Below are positions 24,982 to 34,340 of a DNA stretch of 64,000 nucleotides, in pieces. Both the position numbers and the translations under genes were made by a program. Under the pieces are notes generated by a model. The model saw only the letters and a list, made by a program, of their open reading frames with translations. It did no database searches and was not told the origin of the DNA. Source of the DNA: Alitabrizicola rongguiensis (GTDB taxonomy: Bacteria > Pseudomonadota > Alphaproteobacteria > Rhodobacterales > Rhodobacteraceae). Where the stretch lies: contig NZ_JAKENF010000002.1 of assembly GCF_021491355.1 (NCBI RefSeq), positions 806,001 through 870,000 on the forward strand, given 5' to 3'. Each line of letters starts with the position of its first letter. The first letter of the stretch is position 1.

Positions 24982-25968
24982 TCAGAGCATTCCCGGCACG
25001 ACCTGATCGGGCGGCCGATGGCCGTCAGCGAATGTCTTGATGTTCAGGATCACCTTCTCGCCCATCTCGATCCGGCCCTCGAGCGTGGCCGACCCCATAT
25101 GCGGCAAGAGCACGACATTCGGCAATTCGCGCAGGCGCGGATTGATCTCGTGCCCATGCTCGAACACGTCGAGGCCTGCCCCTGCCAATTCCCCCGCGCG
25201 CAGGCCGCGAGTGAGGGCGTTCTCGTCGATGACCTCACCGCGAGAGGTGTTCACGATGACGGCAGTGGGCTTCATCAGCTTAAGGCGCCGCGCATTCAGC
25301 AGGTGAAATGTCGAAGGGGTATGCGGGCAGTTGATCGACAGGATATCGACGCGGGCCAGCATCTGATCCAGGCTTTCCCACCAGGTTGCCTCGACCTCCT
25401 GCTCGACCTCGGGCCGCAGGCGTTTGCGGTTGTGATAGTGAATCTGCATGCCGAAGGACTGGGCGCGGCGCGCCACGGCCTGACCGATCCGTCCCATCCC
25501 GAGGATACCCAGCCGGCGCCCGCCGATCCGACCGCCGAGATGCGACATCGGCGACCAGCCCTGCCACTTGCCGGCCTGCATCTCGGCAAGGCCTTCGGGA
25601 ATACGGCGGGTCACCCCGAGGATCAGCGCCATCACCATATCCGCAGTGTCTTCGGTGACCACGCCGGGCGTGTTCGACACCAGAATGCCGCGTTGCCGAG
25701 CGGTGGCCACGTCGATGTGATCGACACCAGCGCCGTAGTTGGCGATCAGTTTCAGGCGATCGCCTGCCTGCGCCAGAAGCGGCGCGTCGATATGGTCATT
25801 GAGCGAGGGAACCAGCACGTCGGCCCGGCGCATGGCTGCGACCAGTTCCTCGCGCGTCATGAGCGTGTCGGGATCACGCAACTCGACGTCGAAGAGTTCC
25901 TTCATCCGGGTCTCGACAACCTCGGGCAGGCGTCGCGTCACGACAACACTCAGGCGCGCTGCAGGCAT
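24982..25968 (-). CDS. D-2-hydroxyacid dehydrogenase (glyoxylate reductase/hydroxypyruvate reductase type)
   Basis: 328 residues. NAD-binding motif GMGRIGQAVARRA (about residues 156-168). Catalytic Arg in NTSRGEVIDE, Glu within LDVFEHG-NP, and His in LPHMGSAT. The arrangement GVDHIDVATARQRGILVSNTPG is characteristic of the GyaR/GRHPR class, acting on glyoxylate, hydroxypyruvate or related 2-keto acids. It is not closely similar to the shorter GhrA-like enzyme at 12159. Divergent from the SH3-like gene. Confidence 0.93.
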   Translation of the reverse strand: MPAARLSVVVTRRLPEVVETRMKELFDVELRDPDTLMTREELVAAMRRADVLVPSLNDHIDAPLLAQAGDRLKLIANYGAGVDHIDVATARQRGILVSNTPGVVTEDTADMVMALILGVTRRIPEGLAEMQAGKWQGWSPMSHLGGRIGGRRLGILGMGRIGQAVARRAQSFGMQIHYHNRKRLRPEVEQEVEATWWESLDQMLARVDILSINCPHTPSTFHLLNARRLKLMKPTAVIVNTSRGEVIDENALTRGLRAGELAGAGLDVFEHGHEINPRLRELPNVVLLPHMGSATLEGRIEMGEKVILNIKTFADGHRPPDQVVPGML

Positions 25969-26107
25969 CCGGATTCTCCCATCTCTTCCAAATCAAGTCT
26001 TCCAATGGCAAAGTGCAGCCAAGCGGGGCGCGGCACAAGCCCCGGAGGATGCAGCAGACGGCCGCAGGTTTCCTTCGGGAGGGCGCGCCGCGAGACAGGC
26101 GGTTAGG

Positions 26108-26761
26108 ATGAAAGCATCGGTTCGGCTGGCTCTGGCCGCCACGATGGCGCTGATGACATTGGCGCCAGCGGCGCTTGCCGAAAACCAGCAACCAACGCTC
26201 GAGGAACTGGCAGAGCAGAGGCCCATGCCTCGGCCAGAGCCCGTCGTCCCGCCTGAAAACGAAACCGATGCACCGGCCCCCGCAGCGCAGAGCCCGACGC
26301 CGCAATCGAGCCTGGAAAAGGAGCGCGACACCCATCTCGGCAGTGTCACCAACCTGCCGATCCCGCGCTACGTGTCGCTCAAGACGAACCAGGGCAACGC
26401 TCGCCGGGGCCCGGGCCTGACACACAGGATAGACTGGGTCTTCACCCGCGCCGGCATGCCCCTGCGCATCACTGCCGAATTCGAGCACTGGCGCCGCGTC
26501 GAAGACCCGGACGGGATCGGCGGCTGGGTCCAGTATTCGCTTCTGTCGGGCGTGCGGACAGCAATCGTGACGCTCGACATGGCCGAGTTCCGCAGCATGC
26601 CCGACGCGAATGCCCCTGTGGTGTTTCAGGCCGAGCAGGGCGTGATCGGCAAGATCCTCAAATGCGAGCCCGACTGGTGCCGCATCTCGGCCGAAGGCAA
26701 CCGCGGCTGGGTGCAGAAGACCGCTCTTTGGGGGGTAGACCCCGGCGAGATCATCGACTGA
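26108..26761 (+). CDS. Secreted SH3-like domain protein
   Basis: 217 residues with a signal peptide (MKASVRLALAATMALMTLAPAALA), then a Pro/Glu-rich linker to about residue 70. Two bacterial SH3-like repeats follow: one starts YVSLKTNQGNARRGPG and contains the family's GGWVQ pattern, the second ends RGWVQKTALWGV. Such proteins bind or sense cell-wall material in the periplasm. ATG 26108. It converges with the M3 peptidase gene, 15 bases apart. Confidence 0.88.
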   Translation: MKASVRLALAATMALMTLAPAALAENQQPTLEELAEQRPMPRPEPVVPPENETDAPAPAAQSPTPQSSLEKERDTHLGSVTNLPIPRYVSLKTNQGNARRGPGLTHRIDWVFTRAGMPLRITAEFEHWRRVEDPDGIGGWVQYSLLSGVRTAIVTLDMAEFRSMPDANAPVVFQAEQGVIGKILKCEPDWCRISAEGNRGWVQKTALWGVDPGEIID

Positions 26762-26776
26762 TCCCGCCATTTGGTC

Positions 26777-28795
26777 TCAGACCGGCTCGAGCAACCCCCT
26801 GCCTTTCAAGAGCGGCTCGACCCCCGGCATCCGACCGCGGAACTCGGTATACAGCTCGTCGGCCTCGCGCGAGCCGCCGGCCGAAAGGATGAAGCGCTCC
26901 AGCTTCTCGGCAGTGGCTGGATCGAAGGCATCACCGGCCTCTTCGAAGGCGGCGAAGGCATCGGCATCCATGACCTCGGACCACATGTAGCTGTAGTAGC
27001 CGGAAGAATAGCCATCCCCCGCGAAGACATGGGCGAAATGCGGCGTGGCGTGGCGGGTGCGGATCGCATGGGGCATCCCGATATCGCCCAGAACCTCTGC
27101 TTCCCTTGCCATTGGATCGGCAGGCGGCTCGCCCTCGTGGAATGCAAGGTCGACCAGCGCCGAAGCCACATATTCGACCGTGGCGAAACCCTGATCGTAG
27201 GTTCCGGCTGCGAGCAGGCGATCGAGCATGTCCTTGGGCATGGGTTCGCCCGTCTTCCAGTGCCTGGCGTGCTTGGCCAGAACCTCGGGTACTTCCAGCC
27301 AGTGTTCGTAAAGCTGGCTCGGCAGTTCGACGAAGTCGCGGGCCACCGATGTTCCGGAAATGAAGCCGTAGGTCACATCCGACAGCATCTGATGCAGGGC
27401 ATGGCCAAATTCGTGAAAGAGAGTGCGCGCGTCGTCATAGGACAGCAGCGCCGGATTGCCCTTGGCAAAGTTGCAGACATTGACGACGACCGGCGCGACC
27501 GCCCCGCCCAGCTTGCGTTGGCTACGGATGGCAGAGCACCACGCACCGGACCGCTTGGAGCCGCGCGCGAAATAGTCGCCTATGAAGACCGCAACGTGGC
27601 GACCGTTCCGCGTGACGTCCCAGGCACGGACATCGGGGTGATACATGGGCAAGTCGAGCGGGCGGAACTCCAGCCCGAACAAGCGGTGCGCCACATCGAA
27701 GCAGGCGGCGATCATCGCGTCGAGCGAAAGATAGGGCTTCAGCGCAGATTCATCGAGATCGTGCTCGGCCTTGCGACGTTTCTCGGAGTAGTAGCGCCAA
27801 TCCCAGGGTTCCAGATCGCCGTTGATCCCATCGTGCTGCATCATACCCGCGAGGATCGCCGCATCGGCCTCGGCCTTGGCGCGGGCTGGTTGCCAGACTT
27901 GGGTCAGCAAGTCGCGTACCGCAGCCGGTGTGCCCGCCATCTCGGTTTCCAGCTTGTAACTCGCGAAATTCCTGTAGCCGAGCAGTTGGGCCCGCTCTTG
28001 CCGCAGCTTCAGGATCTCGGCCGCGATCGCGCGGTTGTCATGGGCATTGCCGTTCGCACCACGGGCGACCCAGGCCAGATAAGCCTTTCGCCGAAGGTCG
28101 CGGCGTGGGGAAAACTGCAGGAATGGGACGATGAGCGAACGGTTCAGGGTAACGACATGGCCAGGCAGACCGCGCTCCTCGGCGGCCGCCTTGGCGCTGG
28201 CCACCACGAAGTCTGGCAGCCCCTCAAGATCAGCGTCGGCAAGTTCCATGAACCATTCGCGTTCGTCGGCGAGAAGGTTCTGGGTGAATTCAGTCCCCAG
28301 CACGGCCAGCCGCGACTTCACTTCGGTCATCCGGTCTGCCTTGACCCCGTCAAGCTGCGCCCCCGCCCGAACGAACATGCGGCGGTAAAGCATCAGGACA
28401 CGGTCCTGCTCTGGCGTCAGACGGAGCGTCTCGCGAGCGTTCCAGAGCGCCTCGATCCGCGTGAAGAGCTTGCGATTGTTGGTGATTTCCGACGAGAAGG
28501 CCGACAGCTTCGGCGCAAGGTCGCGCTGCAGCGCTTCACGAGCGGGATTGGAATCCGCGCCGCTCAGGTTGAAGAAGACGCCCGCCACCCGATCCAGCGT
28601 CGCCTCGGCCAGTTCCATCGCCTCGACGGTATTGGCGAAGGTCGGAGATTCGGGATTGTCGGCGATGGCTGCGATCGCCGTGCGCGCTTCGGCAAGCGCC
28701 ACCTCGAAGGCCGGATCGAAATCCTCATCGCGGATCTGGGCGAAGGGCGGCAGCTCGAACGGGGTGGTCCAAGGCGCAAGCAGGGCATTTGTCAT
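26777..28795 (-). CDS. M3 family metallopeptidase (oligopeptidase A/Dcp type)
   Basis: 672 residues, the usual size for PrlC/Dcp peptidases. The zinc motif H461-E-F-G-H465 is in LFHEFGHALHQ, with the third-ligand Glu expected in the following helices, about 25-30 residues on. It degrades short peptides in the cytoplasm; no signal peptide is seen. It is last in a minus-strand run behind an amino-acid ABC permease (54-base gap), which would couple peptide or amino-acid uptake with peptide breakdown if co-transcribed. Confidence 0.93.
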   Translation of the reverse strand: MTNALLAPWTTPFELPPFAQIRDEDFDPAFEVALAEARTAIAAIADNPESPTFANTVEAMELAEATLDRVAGVFFNLSGADSNPAREALQRDLAPKLSAFSSEITNNRKLFTRIEALWNARETLRLTPEQDRVLMLYRRMFVRAGAQLDGVKADRMTEVKSRLAVLGTEFTQNLLADEREWFMELADADLEGLPDFVVASAKAAAEERGLPGHVVTLNRSLIVPFLQFSPRRDLRRKAYLAWVARGANGNAHDNRAIAAEILKLRQERAQLLGYRNFASYKLETEMAGTPAAVRDLLTQVWQPARAKAEADAAILAGMMQHDGINGDLEPWDWRYYSEKRRKAEHDLDESALKPYLSLDAMIAACFDVAHRLFGLEFRPLDLPMYHPDVRAWDVTRNGRHVAVFIGDYFARGSKRSGAWCSAIRSQRKLGGAVAPVVVNVCNFAKGNPALLSYDDARTLFHEFGHALHQMLSDVTYGFISGTSVARDFVELPSQLYEHWLEVPEVLAKHARHWKTGEPMPKDMLDRLLAAGTYDQGFATVEYVASALVDLAFHEGEPPADPMAREAEVLGDIGMPHAIRTRHATPHFAHVFAGDGYSSGYYSYMWSEVMDADAFAAFEEAGDAFDPATAEKLERFILSAGGSREADELYTEFRGRMPGVEPLLKGRGLLEPV

Positions 28796-28849
28796 GGCGC
28801 GTCTCCTTTCCGGTAAAGCTAGGAACAGCCGCCGGAAAGGTCCAGCCCG

Positions 28850-29650
28850 TCAACCCTCGGACTTGCTCCGCAAGCGATGCTCCAGACGGCGCAGAAGCAG
28901 CGACAGCGTGATGGTCATGGTCAGGTAGATCAGTGCCACGACGTTGTAGGTCTCGAAATAGCGGAAGTTTCCGGCGGCGGTTACCTTGCCAAGCTGGGTG
29001 ATGTCGCTCACCCCCAGCACCGAGACCAGCGAGGAGTCTTTCACCATCGCAACGAAATCGTTGCCGAGAGGCGGCAGGATCGTGCGGAAAGCCTGCGGAA
29101 ACACGACAAGCCGGAAGCGCTGCCAGCGGTTCAGTCCAAGTGACATCGCCGCCTCGATCTGACCCTTCTCGACCGACAGCAGGCCAGCGCGGAATATCTC
29201 GGACAGGAAAGCGGAATAGGCGATGGTCAGCGCGATTATCGCCCGCCAGATCAGCGGAAAGTCGCGGGTCTGCCACGCGCCAAGGCCAAGGGGTGCGGTA
29301 AGCCAGTTCCAAGCATAGACGACAGCCGGCGCCACGACGAAGGCCACGTAGAGCAACAAGACGATGATCGGGATACCGCGCACGACCTCGACATAAAGCC
29401 GCGCGATCTGGCGCAGGACCTGCAGACGCGATTGCGACGCAACGGCAAGGCCTAGACCGAGAACACAGGCCATCGAAAAGCCGATGACCGTGACGAAGAT
29501 CGTGATCCAGATTCCCTTCGCCAGAGTCGTCAAGACCTGGGAATAAATCTCGTCTGTCGCGACCTGCCAGAACAAGCAGAGCCCCGTCGCCACAAGGACG
29601 AGGAGCCACCAGGGAAAGTCTTCTTTTGTCGGATTGGGCGGGCGGTTCAT
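28850..29650 (-). CDS. Amino-acid ABC transporter permease
   Basis: 266 residues with six to eight hydrophobic segments and the HisM/GlnP-type EAA loop: EAAMSLGLNRWQRFRLVVFPQAF. Residues FLSEIFRAGLLSVEKGQ precede it, typical of polar amino acid importers. It lies 44 bases downstream of the binding-protein gene. No ATPase gene is adjacent, so the complex must use one encoded elsewhere. Confidence 0.92.
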   Translation of the reverse strand: MNRPPNPTKEDFPWWLLVLVATGLCLFWQVATDEIYSQVLTTLAKGIWITIFVTVIGFSMACVLGLGLAVASQSRLQVLRQIARLYVEVVRGIPIIVLLLYVAFVVAPAVVYAWNWLTAPLGLGAWQTRDFPLIWRAIIALTIAYSAFLSEIFRAGLLSVEKGQIEAAMSLGLNRWQRFRLVVFPQAFRTILPPLGNDFVAMVKDSSLVSVLGVSDITQLGKVTAAGNFRYFETYNVVALIYLTMTITLSLLLRRLEHRLRSKSEG

Positions 29651-29694
29651 CGGGAAGCACCGGCCCGCCGCTCAAAGGCGGGCCGGCCAAGCCA

Positions 29695-30486
29695 TCATTC
29701 GCCCATCTTGTAGTCGAGGAACCATTTCTTGTTCAGGGCATCGAGCGTGCCATCGGCCTTCAGAGCTTCGATCCCGGCATTGATCGGCGCGACAAGGTCA
29801 GAGCCCTTCGGGAAGATGAAGCCGAAATCCTCGACCCCGAGCTTTTCGCCGACGATCTTCAGCGCACCGCCCGAGGCGGCGACATAGCCCGCGCCCGCCG
29901 TTCCATCGGTCAGAACCAGGTCGACATCGCCCGCCCGAAGCGCCTGCACGGTCGCACCGAAAGTCTCGAACAGCTTGATGCGCGGGTTCGCCTCGTTGCC
30001 GTCCAGGATCTCGTACACAGAGGTGTAGAAGGGCGTCGTGCCGGGTTGGGCGGCGATCAGCAGGGCCTGGTCTGCGGCAAAGCTCTTGGCATCGGTGAAG
30101 CGCGTTTCATCGCCCCGCACCAGCATGACCATTTCGGACCGCATGTAGGGTTCCGAGAAGTCGACCTTTTCCTTGCGGTCGTCGCGGATCGTTATCCCGG
30201 TCATGCCGATGTCATACTGGCCTTCCGAAACGGCGGGGATCATCGCATCCCAGCTGATGTTCTCGTATTTCACCTTGAAGTTCAGCTTTTTCGACAGCGC
30301 TTCCATCGCGTCGTATTCCCAGCCGATCGCCTTGCCGGTCTTCTGGTCGACGAATTGCAGCGGCGGGTAGGCATTCTCTGTCACCACGGTGATCTCTTTC
30401 CCGCCCAGATCGGGCAGATCGGCGGCAGAAGCGATCGTGGCGACGAAGGCAAGGCCAAGGCCTGCAACAGCGGCGGTCAGTTTCAT
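29695..30486 (-). CDS. Amino-acid ABC transporter substrate-binding protein
   Basis: 263 residues of SBP family 3. A signal peptide (MKLTAAVAGLGLAFVATIASA) is followed by the mature ADLPDLGGKEITVV-TENAYPP region. Ligand-binding hallmarks include GWEYDAMEALSKKL, YDIGMTGITI and the hinge DVDLVLTDGTAGAGY. It captures an amino acid in the periplasm for the adjoining permease. ATG 30486; earlier in-frame codons encode a Cys/Pro-rich stretch that cannot be a signal peptide. Confidence 0.93.
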   Translation of the reverse strand: MKLTAAVAGLGLAFVATIASAADLPDLGGKEITVVTENAYPPLQFVDQKTGKAIGWEYDAMEALSKKLNFKVKYENISWDAMIPAVSEGQYDIGMTGITIRDDRKEKVDFSEPYMRSEMVMLVRGDETRFTDAKSFAADQALLIAAQPGTTPFYTSVYEILDGNEANPRIKLFETFGATVQALRAGDVDLVLTDGTAGAGYVAASGGALKIVGEKLGVEDFGFIFPKGSDLVAPINAGIEALKADGTLDALNKKWFLDYKMGE

Positions 30487-30527
30487 GGGGGGCTCCCTGA
30501 CGGTTTGGTTTCTTGTCGGCGCGCAGG

Positions 30528-31610
30528 TTATGGCGAGGGCGAGGGGACTGTCCAGCCACCGGCACTTGCAGGCGCATGGACATGGCCGCAAACAGGACAA
30601 TCCTTGCGCCGGGCGATGCGGATGATCCGGTTTTCTCCATGAAGACCGTCAAAGATCATCAGCCGCCCGCGCAACGTATCTCCGGCGCCGGTGAACGTCT
30701 TCACCGCCTCCAGCGCCATCAGGCTGCCAAGCACGCCGGGAAGCGGCGCGGCAACTCCGGCTTCGGCGCAGGTCGGAACCGTGCCAGGGGCGGGGCGTTC
30801 GGGGAAGATGCAAGCATAGCAGGGCGCACCGCGAGCCGGATCGTAAAGGCTGATCTGCCCCTCCCACTGGGTGATCGCCGCCGCAAGCAGCGGTATGCCC
30901 TGCTTTGCGGCCACCTCGTTTGCCAGATAGCGGGTGTCGAAATTGTCTGATCCGTCAAGGATCAGGTCCTGCTCGCGGAAGAGGTCAGCGGCATTTTCGG
31001 CAGTCAGCCGTGCGATCACGGGCCTGACCGTGACGAATGGATTGAGCGCACTCATCGCCGCTGCGGCGGATTCCGCCTTGGGCTGCCCGAGGCTTGCATC
31101 TGGGTGGATGATCTGCCGCTGCAGGTTCGACGCCTCGACCGTATCGTCGTCGATGACCGTGATCGTCCCCACACCGGCGGCGGCAAGGTAGAGTAGCGCG
31201 GGCGAACCGAGCCCCCCTGCCCCGATCACCAGGACACGCGCCTGTTTCAGTTGCCGCTGCCCCATGCCGCCGATCTCGCGCAGGGTGATGTGGCGGGCGT
31301 AGCGTTCAAGTTCCGCCGGGCGAAAAGGTCCGGCAGGCTCGACGGCGACCGGCACAGCGGCGCGCGCGCGCAGGCGGCTCAGACCGAGGCGGTAGGCAAG
31401 CACCGTAAGCGCGGCCCCGCCCAGGACCAGCCAAACCTTTGCATCCCCACCCGTGGCCAGGCGGAGCGGATGGCCGTCCGGCAGCGCCAGATGTTCGAGA
31501 ATCAGCCCGATCCATAGAATGCCGATCATGCCGAGCCGCAGGCGCACCGGGGCGTTCATGAGCCAACCGATAGCCCAGATCACCGCGACCAGGATCAAAA
31601 CAAGCAGCAT
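30528..31610 (-). CDS. ThiF/MoeB-family adenylyltransferase with N-terminal membrane segments
   Basis: 360 residues. Residues 1 to about 85 hold two or three hydrophobic segments (MLLVLILVAVIWAIGW, then LGMIGILWIGLIL and VWLVLGGAAL), an unusual addition. The E1-like domain follows: VIGAGGLGSPALLYLAAAGVG nucleotide motif, RQIIH, DGSDNFDTRYL, the CYACIFP and CPVCG zinc cysteines and a catalytic Cys in VPTCAEAGV. MoeB/ThiF enzymes adenylate the C-terminus of sulfur carriers (MoaD, ThiS). It starts 3 bases after dut, so is co-transcribed with coaBC-dut. Membrane anchoring is inferred. Confidence 0.88.
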   Translation of the reverse strand: MLLVLILVAVIWAIGWLMNAPVRLRLGMIGILWIGLILEHLALPDGHPLRLATGGDAKVWLVLGGAALTVLAYRLGLSRLRARAAVPVAVEPAGPFRPAELERYARHITLREIGGMGQRQLKQARVLVIGAGGLGSPALLYLAAAGVGTITVIDDDTVEASNLQRQIIHPDASLGQPKAESAAAAMSALNPFVTVRPVIARLTAENAADLFREQDLILDGSDNFDTRYLANEVAAKQGIPLLAAAITQWEGQISLYDPARGAPCYACIFPERPAPGTVPTCAEAGVAAPLPGVLGSLMALEAVKTFTGAGDTLRGRLMIFDGLHGENRIIRIARRKDCPVCGHVHAPASAGGWTVPSPSP

Positions 31611-31613
31611 GGA

Positions 31614-32081
31614 TCAGCGCCGACCGGTGGAGCCGAAGCCGCCCTCGCCCCGCTCTGTCTCTCCAAGTTGCGTGACCAGCTCGAAGCGCGCTTGCATGAC
31701 TGGCGCGATGATCGCCTGGGCGATACGGTCGCCGTGGTGGATCGTATAGGGTTCCGATCCCAGGTTGATGAGCAGGACACCAAGCGGACCGCGGTAGTCG
31801 CTGTCGATGGTCCCCGGCGTGTTCGGTAAGCTGATGCCATGCTTGAAGGCGAGGCCCGATCGCGGCCGGATCTGCATCTCAAAGCCATGCGGAATCTCGA
31901 CACGCAGTCCCGTCGGCACGATGGCGCGGCGCATAGGGTCAAGGATGAAGCCCGTTATGCGATCCTCGGGCTTCAGATTGGCACGCAAATCTGCCCCGGC
32001 AGCACCCGCAGTTTCATAGGATGGCAAGGGGAGGCTCTGATCGGCCCAATCTTCCCACACAAGGCGAAGGACCGGTGTCAT
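31614..32081 (-). CDS. dut: dUTP diphosphatase
   Basis: 155 residues, the trimeric dUTPase size. All five motifs are seen: AGADLRA (1), PRSGLA (2), [12 protein letters not shown] (3, with Asp and Tyr for deoxyuridine), GDRIAQ (4) and [10 protein letters not shown] (5, the P-loop-like tail). It hydrolyses dUTP to dUMP, keeping uracil out of DNA and supplying thymidylate synthesis. It sits 79 bases after coaBC on the minus strand, a pairing common in alphaproteobacteria. Confidence 0.97.
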   Translation of the reverse strand: MTPVLRLVWEDWADQSLPLPSYETAGAAGADLRANLKPEDRITGFILDPMRRAIVPTGLRVEIPHGFEMQIRPRSGLAFKHGISLPNTPGTIDSDYRGPLGVLLINLGSEPYTIHHGDRIAQAIIAPVMQARFELVTQLGETERGEGGFGSTGRR

Positions 32082-32160
32082 TGGAATGCACCGGGCGGAA
32101 ACGGGGTAGGACGACCTTCTGAAAATCCCTGACGGATTTCTCCAAACAATCTTTCAGCGC

Positions 32161-33354
32161 TCATGCGAGAGCCTCGGCGATCCGGGCGGCGAGCTTGCGG
32201 GCAACCTGATCCTTCGACATGCGCGGCCAGCTCTCTGCACCATCGGCGGAAATCACCGTCACCGCATTCTCGGCTCCGCCCATGATACCGGTCTCGGGCC
32301 GAACATCGTTCGCCACGATCCAGTCGCAGCCCTTCCGCGCGCGCTTTGCCGTCGCATGGTCGATCACATCGTCTGTTTCGGCCGCGAAGCCGACCACAAG
32401 GCGCGGACGGCCAGCTGTCATCTGGGCGATCGTGGCCAGTATGTCGGGGTTCTCAGTGAATTCGAGCGCGGGCGGTCTGCCGGTACCGTCCTTCTTCATC
32501 TTTGAACCCGCCGCATTTGCTACCCGCCAATCGGCCACTGCGGCAGCAAAGACAGCCGCGTCGGCAGGAAGTGCCGCCTGAACGGCAGCAAGCATCTCGC
32601 GCGCTGTCTCGACCCGAACAACCTTCACGCCATCCGGCGGAAGCACCGTTGCGGGGCCGGTGACGAAAGTGACCCGCGCGCCGAGCGCTGCGAGCGCCGC
32701 CGCCAGCGCCGTGCCCTGCGCCCCGGAGGAGCGGTTGGCGATATAGCGCACGGGGTCGATCGGCTCATGTGTCGGACCCGATGTCACCAGCACGTGCCGG
32801 TCTGCCAGTGGCCCGCTGCCAATGGCCGCCTCGATGGCCGCGACGATCTCCAGCGGCTCGGCCATTCGACCGGGACCGAATTCACCACAGGCCATCGCGC
32901 CCTCGTTCGGACCGACGACCAGTGCGCCGTCGCTGTGCAGCGTGACCAGATTGCGCTGTGTGGCCGGGTGGTTCCACATCCGGACATTCATGGCCGGCGC
33001 CAGCAGAACCCGGGTGTCGGTCGCCAGCAGCAGGGTCGAGGCCAGATCGTCGGCTCGGCCTGAGGCCATCTTGGCCATAAGGTCAGCGGTCGCAGGCGCG
33101 ACCACGATCAGATCCGCGACCCGGCTCAACTGGATATGGCCCATCTCAGCCTCGTCGGTCAGATCGAAAAGATCGGTATGGACCTTTGCCCCAGCCAGCG
33201 CCGAAACGGAAAGCGGGGTCACGAACTCTGCCCCGGCCTTGGTCAGGACCGGTGTGACGGCGGCGCCGCGCTCGGTCAGACGGCGGATCAGGTCAAGCGT
33301 CTTGTAAGCCGCGATCCCACCGCCGATGATCAGGAGAATTCGTTTGCCGAGCAT
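32161..33354 (-). CDS. coaBC: Bifunctional phosphopantothenoylcysteine decarboxylase/phosphopantothenate--cysteine ligase
   Basis: 397 residues. The N-terminal flavoprotein decarboxylase (CoaC) has GGGIAAYKTLDLIR, LSRVADLIVVAPATAD and PAMNVRMW with the conserved catalytic region. The C-terminal ligase (CoaB) starts with HVLVTSGPTHEPIDPVRYIANRSSG and contains AVADWR and KMKKD. Two steps of coenzyme A synthesis. ATG 33354 (GAGGG upstream) is preferred to the GTG/ATG a dozen codons earlier. The gene lies 72 bases downstream of the sigma factor gene on the same strand. Confidence 0.96.
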   Translation of the reverse strand: MLGKRILLIIGGGIAAYKTLDLIRRLTERGAAVTPVLTKAGAEFVTPLSVSALAGAKVHTDLFDLTDEAEMGHIQLSRVADLIVVAPATADLMAKMASGRADDLASTLLLATDTRVLLAPAMNVRMWNHPATQRNLVTLHSDGALVVGPNEGAMACGEFGPGRMAEPLEIVAAIEAAIGSGPLADRHVLVTSGPTHEPIDPVRYIANRSSGAQGTALAAALAALGARVTFVTGPATVLPPDGVKVVRVETAREMLAAVQAALPADAAVFAAAVADWRVANAAGSKMKKDGTGRPPALEFTENPDILATIAQMTAGRPRLVVGFAAETDDVIDHATAKRARKGCDWIVANDVRPETGIMGGAENAVTVISADGAESWPRMSKDQVARKLAARIAEALA

Positions 33355-33426
33355 GCTGGCCCTCTGACCCGGGACTGTCGTCCCAAGCAATAGGGTGCCG
33401 GGCGCACGAACTCAATCGGCAACGCC

Positions 33427-34305
33427 CTAGCCGAGCAAGGCGCGGATTTCGGGCGACTGGGTTGTCAGCGACCTGCGCAGCTTGCTGAACGCCGCGGCTT
33501 CAAGCTGCCTGACCCGCTCCTTCGACAGGCCCAGCTCCTCGCCAAGGCTCTCCAGCGTCCGCGGATCGTCGCGCAGCTTGCGTTCGGCCACGATGAACCG
33601 CTCGCGCCGGTTCAGCCCCTGCATGGCCGTTACCAGCCATTCGCGCAACCGGGCCACATCATGTGTGCGCTCGACCCGAGCTTCCGCCTGGTCGCTGTCA
33701 TCCTCAAGCGATTCGATCCACTCCCGTCCGTCTTCGTCGGAAGATTGGGTCGCATTCAGCGAGAAATCACTGCCCGCCAGTCGGCCCTCCATCATCTCGA
33801 CATCGGCGAGCGGAACGCCCACCTCGCGGGCCACGAGTTCGCGCAACTGGTGGGTGTCGAGCTTTTCGCCCCGCTGCGCGGCCTCCCGCTCCAGCTTCGC
33901 CTGCACGCGCCGAAGGTTGAAGAACAGCGACTTCTGGTTCGAGGTCGAACCCGTCCGCACCATCGACCAGTTGCGCATCACGTAGTCCTGGATCGAGGCC
34001 TTGATCCACCAGACGGCATAAGTCGAAAAGCGCACACCGCGATCAGGGTCGAACTTGTCGGCAGCCTTCATCAGGCCAAGGCTCGCTTCCTGGATCAGAT
34101 CATTCATTGGCGCGCCGTAACGCCTGAACTTTGCCGCCATGGATATGGCCAGACGCATATAGGCCGTCACCAGCCGGTGCAGGGCCTGCTCGTCGCGCTG
34201 GTCGCGCCAGGCATAGGCAAGCTTAAGTTCGGTTTCGGCATCAAGAAGCTCGGCGCGCATCGCTTGGCGCGACATGTATTGGTCGTTATATCCATCCAAT
34301 GCCAT
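33427..34305 (-). CDS. rpoH: RNA polymerase sigma-32-type factor, RpoHII-like
   Basis: 292 residues. Region 2 includes DLIQEASLGLMKAADKFDPDRGVRFSTYAVWWIKASIQDY with the conserved tryptophans that melt DNA, followed by the RpoH box region (NQKSLFFNLRRVQ). Region 4 holds the helix-turn-helix LESLGEELGLSKERVRQLE. In Rhodobacter, two RpoH paralogues exist, and RpoHII is induced in the singlet-oxygen response by the sigma-E factor RpoE. Here an upstream TGATCC-N18-TAAAG element on the minus strand (34341-34369) fits that scheme, so RpoHII is the preferred assignment. RpoHI cannot be excluded from sequence alone. Confidence 0.92.
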   Translation of the reverse strand: MALDGYNDQYMSRQAMRAELLDAETELKLAYAWRDQRDEQALHRLVTAYMRLAISMAAKFRRYGAPMNDLIQEASLGLMKAADKFDPDRGVRFSTYAVWWIKASIQDYVMRNWSMVRTGSTSNQKSLFFNLRRVQAKLEREAAQRGEKLDTHQLRELVAREVGVPLADVEMMEGRLAGSDFSLNATQSSDEDGREWIESLEDDSDQAEARVERTHDVARLREWLVTAMQGLNRRERFIVAERKLRDDPRTLESLGEELGLSKERVRQLEAAAFSKLRRSLTTQSPEIRALLG

Positions 34306-34340
34306 GGCAGACCCTCGTTTCTCGAAATATGATCAACTAG

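Noticed and set aside
26771-28816. 681-residue plus-strand frame opposite the M3 peptidase
   Set aside because: Shadow of the peptidase gene, which has a complete zinc motif and proper length.
32117-32140. Short AT-containing stem between dut and coaBC
   Set aside because: Only six base pairs with no U-run; likely incidental.
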